Shown here: piece by piece, positions 55,387 through 64,000 of the stretch
How positions within the stretch are numbered: position 1 is the first letter of the stretch
Layout: every line of letters starts with the position of its first letter
DNA from: Caenorhabditis remanei
Lineage: Eukaryota; Nematoda; Chromadorea; Rhabditida; Rhabditidae
Reading direction: 5' to 3'
Assembly: GCF_010183535.1 (NCBI RefSeq)
Contig: NC_071328.1
Coordinates: 17,112,001 to 17,176,000 of the forward strand
DNA length: 64,000 bases
Translations under genes and position numbers: made by a program
The notes under the pieces: model-generated
Databases searched by the model: none
What the model saw: only the letters and a program-made list of their open reading frames with translations
What the model was told of the DNA's origin: nothing

Positions 55387-58300
55387 TCAGTCGGATTCAT
55401 CAATAACTGGATGTGGCATCCATCGCCGAAGCAGATTTGCCAGATGACGTCGCATTGTTTGTCCTTCGGCTGTCACCACGAGATCACAGAGTCTGAAAAG
55501 AGAAAAATTGCTTATTTTTGACCGAAAATATGCGTACTTTAATGGGAATTCGGGTCCAAGAACTGGAAGAAGTTCAGTCGGCAGATCAATGCATTCTCTC
55601 AATAATTCACATATTACTGGTCCGTAAGCAGTCCGCCGGGTATCTGATTCAGCCTCTCCATATCCGTTGAGAGCGAGAGAGACAACTCTGAAAATGAGGA
55701 TTTTTATTGAAAAAGTGAGCTTATTTTAGAGTGAAAATTGGGATATTTCATCAATTTCATACCACTCACTCTAATACTCTTATCGATATTTGTCCGGCAA
55801 TCTCCTGAGCCCTCAGATCATACAGTAATCGGAGAATAATTGCCAACATTGCACTGAGTGAACGGGTCTCTTGGCTGAAACTTCTCAATGATTTCTATGT
55901 CTCATTCCTATACTAACTTGATCAAATTCGGTTTACTCGATCCCCGAAGTCCCGCCTTCCACAGCAAAGTCCTCTGCCCATTATTATCATTGAATTGTTT
56001 CGCGAGTTTATGACTTTCAGCCAGAGCATCACATATGCTCAATAACAGTTGGGGTGACATTTGAGTGAAGAGACCATCTGCTTGGAGACTTTTCGTGGAT
56101 TCACGCGCATCTCCGAGGACAATTCGGGATACTGCCTCGACTAGTTCATTCTGGACGACACAGAACACAATTTGTTCGGTGAACAGGGCATCAGATCTGA
56201 AAAAAAAACAGCTGAAATTGTGTTACCTAGGAAGAGTTTCAGACGTAACTCAGCCTTTCGAATTGGCTCATATCTTAAAAGGAACTTCTCAACACGCTGA
56301 TTCCGAATATGTAATCCATTTTTGCAGAACGCTTCACTGAACTGAAATATATGCATTTTAAGCAATTTTCAGTGCAAAAAACTCAATTTTAAAAAGACTC
56401 AAAATCAATTTCAGACCCAATTTCTCCAATTTTTCTGTGTAATACGTGTAAATAATGGTTGAAAAAGTACATTAGGAACGTTTTCTAATAAAAAAGTTTT
56501 CAGAAACATAATTGTATCGTTTTCATTTTTGACATTTGGACAGTTGTGATTAAACTTTTTTGAAAAGTTTTTAATCGATTAACGTTCCAGGTGTGTTTTT
56601 CAACCTTCATTTACACGTATTTTAAAAACAAGAAAAAATTGTCAAAATTGTGAGTAAAATTGATTTTGAGTCACTTGAAAAATGCAACTTTCGCTCTGGA
56701 AATGGCTTAAAATGCATATCAGAGCTGTGCGGAAGTAAAATTTTTGAAAAGGGAAGAAGGAAGAAGGAAGAAGGAAGTAAATTTTTCAAAAGGGAAGAAG
56801 GAAGAAGGAAGAAGGAAGTAAATTTTTCAAAAGGGAAGAAGGAAGAAGGAAGAAAATAGTGAAAAAAGCCCGGAAGAAGGAAGAAGGAAGGAAGAAGGAA
56901 GGAAGAAGGAAGTTGAGTTCCGAACCGGGAAATTGGAAGTTAATTTTTAAAATGACAAATTTGAGGAAACTTTGTTCTAGTCATCTCTGAAAACGAATTT
57001 TGATGTTGTTTCATACAAAATTCCGTCAAAAACCACCAAAATTCCGCCAAAATTCCGTCGAAAATTACAAAATTTTAGTAAACTTTTCAACGGAAAAAGG
57101 AACAAGGAAGAAGGAAGTAAAATTTTAGAAAAGGAAGAAGGAAGAAGGAAGAAGGAAGTGAAATTTTAGAAAAGGAAGAAGGAAGAAGGAATAAAAACGT
57201 GAAAAAAGCCCGGAAGAAGGAAGAAGGAAGTCGAAGGAAGGAATTCCGCACAGCTCTGATGCATATATACCAGTTCAGTGAAGCGTTCTGAGAAATTGAA
57301 TTACATATTTGGAATCAGCGTGTTGAAAAGTCCCGTATTAGATATGAGCCAATTTGAAAGGACGAGTTACGTCTAGAACACCTCCTAGTAAGATGCTCCA
57401 AGAGTTAGAAACAGGCAAGTAGCACCTGAACATAACACTACTCAGGTTCTAAAAACGCGCCGACTATCCAGTTATCATATTTACAGTAATTTCCTTACCC
57501 ATTAGTTCTCTCCTCTGACACCATTCCATTCGAATTCGGTGGTTCCCATGTTAACAGTGATTTCGGCAGTGTTGCAGCAAACAGTTCTCTGATCAACTCA
57601 ATCGTCTGCTGCCACATCGATTCAGTGAATCTTTCTCCGTTTTGAGAGATTAGCGATTCAAGGCAACTGATGGTGCATCTGGCGAGTTGCTCGTTTTCTG
57701 GAAAAATGTAGATTAAATAGTTATTTTTAGAGCAGAATCTAGCGATATAGCTAGAAAGTTCGTGAAAAAAGATTTAAAAAATGTAATTTCTTCTATTTCC
57801 CACACTCACGTTGCCTAATGAATACACCAAACTGTCGGTAGATCATTGGAAGAGCATAAACTGATAACTGATTGAAGAATTGAGTGAACACTTCAACGAC
57901 ACTGAGCATTGCATGATTACATGTTGTCGACATCCATTCCCGCTTCTGAAACTTCTTATGATTAGAATGTTTATTTCCGTTCCAAACTCACATCACTCCG
58001 GTGATCATCCATTTTCGACGGATCGAATATACGGAACACAATCTCGAACAGATCCTTCCACCACTCCGGTCGGAAATCTTTTCCATGAGTCTTCATAATT
58101 TCAAACATTACAGTAAGACTGCGGGTTCGGACATCCAATTTGCATCGGTTGATGATACAACTCAATTCGAAGAATATCGGGAACCATCCACGTAACCATA
58201 CATGTTGATCTGCAGTTAATCCTTTGTGAAGATGGTCGTCACGGCGAGCGGCCTCGTCGATTTTATCACTGTTCTCGGAGACGTAGCTGGAAAAATAGGA

Positions 58301-61300
58301 CTTTCAGCTTTTCAGAATAATTATTGTGAAGGTTGAGACCCCTTTCAAGAAGCTTAAAATCAGTAAATTCCCCTCACAACTCACTCCGCACACAACCGAA
58401 TCAGCCGAATCGCTTCCATATTCATATCTGGCAGATTCGCATTACACGCAAACTCCTGCAGACACTTCAATGCCTCCTGGAAAGAGTCCAAAATCGACGT
58501 GAAGTCCTCCTTGAATCTCTTCTCGATAACATGAGATGCCGTGAGGAACGAAGTCTCCACGATCTCCATAGAAGTGTCACCAGCGGCTATTGTCCAGACA
58601 CTAAAGAGATTCTGCCATCCGGATTTCAGTCGAGAAGAGTGGGCTTCCACAAGATGAGTACAACATCTTACAACAAGATCCCTAGTCTGAGTGTTTCCAT
58701 TTTTCACCATAATCACTTCGAATGGCCTCAAGAAATCCTTTTGGAATTTGAAATTCGGAAGTTCCCCTTTCTCCAAAAACTTTATGGATAGCTGACGAAG
58801 TGCATCCACAGAAAAGTAAGCCACGGCTTCATTGGAATTACAGCCAGCTGCATTGAAATGCTCTCCGATTACATGCCAGATTCGACTCCACTCCAAACGG
58901 ATTCTGTTCATATTGTAGAACGCGACTTCTACCACTTTTCCTAGAAGGAACATTCGAGGCGCTGCTGGATGAGAGAGTTCTTCTCGTGACACTGCACAGA
59001 GGGCTCTGACGAAGTGAACAATGGCTTCTGCTGACAAGCGGGCGGATCCATTGATTATTCGATCGATTGCCACTACAACTGATTGGGAGGACGTCTCTCC
59101 TAGGGCGTCTTGAAGAGAGTGAAGAGTTTTCTCGTCGATTCCACCAGTGGCTTTCATTACATCTGGAAACCGATAATGGTTGAATTTCTTTGAATAGAAA
59201 CTACAATTGGGCTGACAATATGAAACTTATGTCATTTCAAAAGTTTTGAGTCAAAACTTGAAGTTTGAAGTTCTTACTATGGAATTATGTTAAACATTCC
59301 CCAATTCCTATAAGACCCTCCAAATTTTCACAACTACTCAGGGTCAAAAATTGACATGATTGACATTATGAAGATGTCAGTAATTCTTTATCACATTGTC
59401 AATCATGAAAAGTTTATAGCCAATTCATTAGTGAAGAGCACAGGCGGTACTTCTAATGTCAGATTAGGGATATATTTACATAGGGTACTGAATCAACTAA
59501 GCCTATTCTATTGTTTGCTATAATGAATCCCCTCGACTTACACTGTCGACTACTATCACTATCATGCGACATCGCCGAATTGAGTCCAGTTCCAATCAAC
59601 TGCACCAACTCCAACGAGCTCATACACTTCATAACATCCGCCCAGTTCTCCTCAAGGTACTCTCCATCTTCATCACCGATAAGCAAAAGAAGTTTGATCG
59701 CTTCGATATTCTTCACTTTCATCTCTCCCAACGAGTTTTTGACAGTCAGCAGAGTGAATCTAGCAAGTGCCTGGATGAACGCATTCCTCTCCAGATTCGC
59801 CTGAAGAACGCAAGCAGCTCGAACTCCCAGCCGGAATCCTCGAAGACAGAGTGACCATTCCTCCTCGTCATCCGACATTTGCACTCCAACAGAGAATGCT
59901 GCGAGACAAGGTGTCCAGCAGATCTTAAACATCGGCTTCACATGATGTTGGTGTTGAGCAGGAGTGAAATAGGCGTCCGCATCAGAAGCGGATTCCATAA
60001 GAGCTCTTGCTGTCTCTGACATCGCTTCCATTTCTAATGCAGCCATTGCTCTTCGCTCCTTATCTGTTGCGAGGGCGCCTTGACCTGATGTCACTCGAGA
60101 TCTCAACAACGCAGTGGCCCCCGCTCTCATCTTGATCTCATTTTTTGATATATCCTCGAAAATGGCTTCTAGCAACTCGGAGGGTATATTTCCACCTTCG
60201 TTGATCCCTCTATTCATATTAATGTATCCTTGCTTCGTCATCTTATTCTTTACCGTCTTATTGTGGAGATCTGTGGTGAGCATGATGATTGAGAAAGCGA
60301 GAACATATGCAGCGTCGGCGGATGCAAAGATTCCTTGACGTGGATTACAGTCGAGATAGCGGGAGGCAAATTTCAGCATGAGACGGTCGATTTTTTGAGC
60401 TTCCCCTGGTAACCTAAACTTCTCCAAAAACAATCTCAATGCTGCGAGAATATCAATTGACGAGAAATCCAAGAAGTCGATGTAAGCATGCATCACAGAA
60501 TTATTGAATTCATCAGAATCCCCAAGGAAGTCTCCAACTTGTGTCTTATTTAGTCTCTCCTCTTTCATCATAAATTCGGCCACCTCCACTGCATCCGTTC
60601 CCACGAATCCCTTATCCTGGAGGAATTTCAGTCCTTTCTTTGGTTTCTCCGAGAATAGAAGGATTCCCTGTTCCATCAAGTTCTTCTGCTGCTTCAACGT
60701 CTCAAACTTCTCAAATGAAGTCGTCGTTTCCTCTTGTTGTGTGTTTTCACTCGATTCCACGTCATCAATATCTGAGGTTATCTTTTGAACTTCACATACT
60801 TGCCACCAGTCGACAAGGCATTGGAGGAGGTCTGTCAGGCAGCTCAATCCGAGAAGTCTCATCGCTCTTTCTCTAGAAAAAGAAAATTTTAAAAAATTGT
60901 AGTATTACTAAGTTTTAGATTTTCAACTGTCCTCACTTTTCTTTTTGTGCTGGTGGTGCATTCTCATTGATCGTCGTCCTTGTAGTTTTAGAGACAACTT
61001 CAACAATTGATTTGAATAGATTGGGAGATGTCATATCACAGTCGTAATTCACGAACATGTCGACGACAGATTGTGGGTTAGCGAGGATTTTAGCTAAAAA
61101 TTGACAATGCTCAAATTCTGGAATTGTAAGGAACATTCAATATTCTAGGTTACAGATTATCATTCTTATACCAGCCTGTCTGCCCCGCCTTCGGCGGTTC
61201 AGTCGGCTGGCCTCTTCTCATTTACGTGGCAACCCTTTTTCGAATGTGTCCGCATGGCCGAGTGGTCTAAAGCGGCGGTCGTGTCCAAAGCACGCTAGTT

Positions 61301-64000
61301 CGGTTTTGCCCGCTGGCTTAGTTTCTCTTCTCTTTCCAAAATCGTTGCGGACAGCGCCTCAGACAGACAGACAACGCCCAATTGTCTTTTATATATAAGA
61401 ATGATATAAAAGACAATTGGGCGTTGTCTGTTTGTCTGAGGCGATGTCCGCAACGGTTTTGGAAAGAGAAGAGAAACTGAGCCCGCGGGCAAAACCGAAC
61501 TAGAGTGCTTTGGACACGACCGCCGCTTTAGACCACTCGGCCAAGCGGGCACATTTGAAAAAGGGTTGCCACGTGAATGAGAAGAGGCCAGCCGGCTTAA
61601 CCGCCGAAGGCGGGGAAGACAGGCTGGTCCAAAAGAAAAAGTTTGCTCTAAAACATGATTTGGTCATTTTCCAAATAATTTTTGGTTTAGAATGTGTCAA
61701 ATATGATTCAATAATCACACCAACTAACCAATCGTATTCAGCACAATCCATTTCTGTTCAAATGCACACGTATTTGAGTCCAAAATCGGCAGAATCACAG
61801 AGTTGAAGAAAACCTCTATCGAGGCCTTCAAATGTGCCTTAAACTTGTCGAGTAATTCCACAAAAATTGCCAGCGACTTTTCGAATACTTGAATATTCGA
61901 ACTGACAGCATTTCGTGTCAGAGCCATACAAAGTGTTCTCTTAATCACTATAATACACGGCTGAGATGACTGCAACACGGGGGCGGAGCTTTGAAGTACA
62001 AGAAGAAGCATTTCGAGGGCTAGAATTTTGGATCGAAGACTCATTTCGTTCGAAGCTCCGCCTTCTTCCTTCTGGGCGAGGATACAGAGAGCACGGAATA
62101 CGAGAAATGCATCTTTTTGGAAAGAGTTTTGAAATGTGAATTGATCGTCGAGCGGTGCCTCACTCTCTCCCATTGTTGAACCGTTCCGTCGATGAGTTCC
62201 GCCTCCTTCACTCGTTTCGTCTGTCTGAAAACGATAAGAGTTGAATCGGTATCACTCGGACTGGAAAATCGCTTCTTGAAACAGTTTTAAGGTCTTCAAA
62301 TATCATCATAAGGGTACCCATATTTTTTACCCATTTCGAAATACATTTTGCTAATTACTTTTCGTCTATCCAAATGTCTCCCATTACTACCAGAGATGTG
62401 CGGAACGGAAATCGGAAATTCCAAAATTTCCGATTTTTTTTCGGAAAAACTTCGGTTCCGAAATTTCCGATATTTCAAATATTTTCGTGATGGCAAAAAA
62501 TAATTAGAATCGGAAGAAATTGCTGCAAAACTAATGAGAGCGCTGCCAAAACGTCACAGCTGTGTCAAAATTTACAGAATTTTTGATTTTTACAGCACAT
62601 TTATTGGATTCTGACAATGAAAAACTTTTTAAAAACCGAGAATTTTCGGAATTTCCAAAAAGAATAATTCAGAATATTACCGAGTTTCGAATTTTCCGGA
62701 AAATTTTTTCGGAAAAGTTCCGATTTCCGAAATTTTTAGTTCCGCACATCTCTGATTACCATTTCACCAACTGGTGGGCGAGGCCTGAGCCGTGTTCTAT
62801 TGTTACATCATATTTTATCAGACTTGCAACAGGCCGGGCCGGGCCGGGCCGGAAGTAAAATTTCTAGCGCCCGGCCCGGCCCGGTCGGCCCGGAAGTTCA
62901 GTACTGAAAAAAATTCAAAATTTTTTTTCGAAAATTTCCCGATTTTTTTTGAAAAATATTTTTTAAGAACAACTTTTTGTAGGTTTCGAAGGTTGTTGAA
63001 AAATATACTTGAGGAAAAATATGAAAAATTTTCAGAAAATATATTTTTCGACCAAAAATTGTAGTGGAAAAAGTTAAAAAATTCAAATCCGGGCCGACCG
63101 GGCTGGGCCGGCCCGGAATCTTGCAAGTCTGTATTTTATGAATATGTTAACAGTTTTTCATTCTTCAAATGTCTACTTAGTCAACCAGATTCCTACTTCA
63201 CACCAACTCACCGCCTCATTAGCCACCGTCGTGCCCACCAACATCTCGACAACTTCCCTAACAACCGTTTCATCATCTTTAATATTTCCAAACATCTCCA
63301 TTCGACTGAATACTGTACTTATTACTTGTGTTAACGTCGCCTTCGCCGTCGCTTGATTCACATGATTTTTTGAAGTTAAATAGATATTAAAACACGTTCG
63401 AACCGCGAGAATCAGAGAGGCTCCATGGACTTGACAGTGTTTTGATAGAACCACTGCGAGGACTGCCTGAACCGTTTTTGATAATTTTTGGATAAAATTG
63501 ATGAAAATTACCTTAATCAACTGCAACAGCACATTCTCATCAGTTCCTTGACCCAAAAACGGTGCACAAATCGCCTCTACAATCCGATCGATCAATTTCC
63601 TTTCAGGATTCGACGTATCCGGTCCCCTTCCAGTCAAATGACCGTAAGCAATCAACTTTTGTAGACAATCCAATGCAGTTATCACGATCCGAGGGGATTT
63701 TGAGTTGCATGCCAACTCAAACGGCAGAAAATATCGATCCGCTTCGATGAGTGTACCCGCATCTGGTAGATATTCTCCGTTATTACTACTCGGTGAGCCG
63801 TTCGTCTCCTCCGCTGATTTTAGCTCTTCTGCAATGAAATTTTAAGAAAATATCATAGTGGCCGCTTAATTTGATAGTTTTGAGTGGTTTTGCTTCACGG
63901 ATTGAATAAAAATGTAGTCTCCAAGCAGAAAATTATACTCCAAGCTCTAGCGAATACAATATAAGGAGACTGGAATAAAAACGCGAGAAAAAAAGCGCGC
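55387..64000 (-). CDS. agef-1: AGEF-1, large Arf guanine-nucleotide exchange factor (BIG/Sec7), 5' end missing
   Basis: BIG1/BIG2 (Sec7p) family Arf exchange factor of the trans-Golgi and recycling endosomes. The N-terminal exon ending at about 63830 and those at 63173-63715 encode the DCB domain ([33 protein letters not shown]). The HUS region follows (61730-62220) with the HUS box [14 protein letters not shown] (60946-61122). The Sec7 domain is in the large exon 59542-60872: [20 protein letters not shown], the glutamic finger in [11 protein letters not shown], and [20 protein letters not shown] regions run from there to the stop at 55387 ([10 protein letters not shown]). The start codon lies right of the window. 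Introns host a nested foldback (56226-57390), a tRNA-derived palindrome (61171-61627) and two hAT-like MITEs (62391, 62819). From memory C. elegans agef-1 is Y6B3A.1. Confidence 0.93.
56226..57390. mobile_element. Foldback element split by a younger hAT-like MITE, in an agef-1 intron
   Basis: Outer arms: AACGCTTCACTGAACTG, ATTGGCTCATATCT, AACACGCTGATTCC and ACGTAACTC on the left reappear inverted on the right up to about 57390. The centre is occupied by the 56720-57258 element. An apparent open frame across the left arm is not part of agef-1. Confidence 0.85.
56720..57258. mobile_element. GTGCGGAA-family hAT-like MITE with GAAGGAA array, perfect 8-bp target duplication
   Basis: 539 bases. 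Ends CAGAGCTGTGCGGAA and its inverse. Flanked by ATGCATAT at 56712-56719 and 57259-57266. The interior is dominated by GAAGAAGGAA-type repeats on one strand in both halves rather than by inverted copies, so the array expanded after insertion or before it in direct orientation. Confidence 0.92.
61171..61627. repeat. 450-bp palindrome built of two tRNA-like arms, in an agef-1 intron
   Basis: Starts CCAGCCTGTC, ends GACAGGCTGG, centre near 61395-61405. Each arm contains TGGCCGAGTGGTCTAAAGCG, a perfect tRNA A-box/D-arm of Leu/Ser type, followed by GGTCGTGTCCAAAGCAC and GTTCGGTTTTGCCCGC. The latter is only a weak B-box, and no acceptor stem closes. A tRNA pseudogene or SINE-like unit present as head-to-head copies. 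Confidence 0.85.
62391..62754. mobile_element. GTGCGGAA-family hAT-like MITE in an agef-1 intron
   Basis: 364 bases. Ends CAGAGATGTGCGGAA and the inverse of CAGAGATGTGCGGAA. Flanks ATTACTAC and ATTACCAT agree at 6 of 8 positions, a decayed target duplication. Confidence 0.85.
62819..63131. mobile_element. GGCCCGG-type hAT-like MITE with perfect 8-bp target duplication, in an agef-1 intron
   Basis: 313 bases. Ends CAGACTTGCAACAGGCCGGG and the inverse of CAGACTTGCAAGATTCCGGG. Flanked by TATTTTAT at 62811-62818 and 63132-63139, identical. The closest relative is 29237-29540. Confidence 0.92.

Noticed and set aside
56141..56365. Open frame overlapping the agef-1 exon near 56200
   Set aside because: Only the part before the acceptor at 56198 belongs to agef-1; the rest is the foldback arm.
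62818..63126. Pro/Gly-rich open frames on both strands in GGCCCGG tracts
   Set aside because: They coincide exactly with a hAT-like MITE; the same peptides appear at 29159-29586 from the related copy.
1..64000. CRISPR array, bacterial defence system, rRNA operon or integrated virus
   Set aside because: No regularly spaced direct repeats of that kind, no rRNA sequence and no viral or retroelement genes; all genes are intron-containing nematode genes.

Overview
The window is nuclear DNA from a Caenorhabditis nematode. Genes are split by many short GT..AG introns with TTTTCAG-type acceptors. Start codons often sit within about 15 bases of a TTTCAG acceptor, as expected for spliced-leader trans-splicing. 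Introns are full of palindromic MITEs, and the proteins match worm orthologues (SUR-2, POLE-1, DKF-1, MTCU-1, COX-4, VPS-28, EIPR-1, AGEF-1). From memory these genes lie on the right part of C. elegans chromosome I, but on separate clones (F39B2, F33H2, W09C5, W04A4, Y87G2A, Y6B3A). The adjacency seen here therefore points to another Caenorhabditis species. I could not identify the species. I saw no bacterial-type system, CRISPR array or rRNA.

Layout. Positions 1-11865 (minus) hold mtcu-1 (cut by the left edge), a small SH2/SOCS-box gene and the large Mediator gene sur-2, in an order and spacing that suggest an operon sur-2 > SOCS > mtcu-1. pole-1 (DNA polymerase epsilon catalytic subunit) runs plus from 12324 to 22113, divergent from sur-2. 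dkf-1 (protein kinase D) is minus, 22643-27682, convergent with pole-1. After a 2.5-kb spacer come a 63-residue secreted Cys peptide (+), an Ala/Gly/Pro-rich tandem-repeat protein (-), rpl-31 (-), a Sac2/INPP5F phosphatase (+), cox-4 (-) and the Integrator subunit ints-4 (+). A nematode protein I do not recognise (Cys-rich plus helical, minus, 43545-45941) follows, then a 2.9-kb repeat-rich spacer. The last block is four minus-strand genes: vps-28, eipr-1, a TMEM161 homologue and agef-1 (cut by the right edge). Three of them serve endosome/Golgi traffic.

Exon models were read by eye. For pole-1, ints-4, the Sac2 gene, vps-28, eipr-1, cox-4, rpl-31, the SOCS gene, the repeat protein, the secreted peptide and the unknown gene, the summed exon lengths are exact multiples of three, an internal check on the splice sites.

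The most distinctive content outside genes is the transposon archaeology: at least four families of short non-autonomous elements, many with intact target-site duplications (8-bp hAT-like, TTAA piggyBac-like, TA Tc1/mariner-like), repeatedly nested. One has duplicated a sur-2 splice donor. Other points worth a second look are a near-perfect hairpin in the dkf-1 3' UTR, a 450-bp palindrome made of two tRNA-like arms in an agef-1 intron, a 131-bp tandem repeat interrupted by a hAT element, and a GC-rich structured intron in rpl-31.
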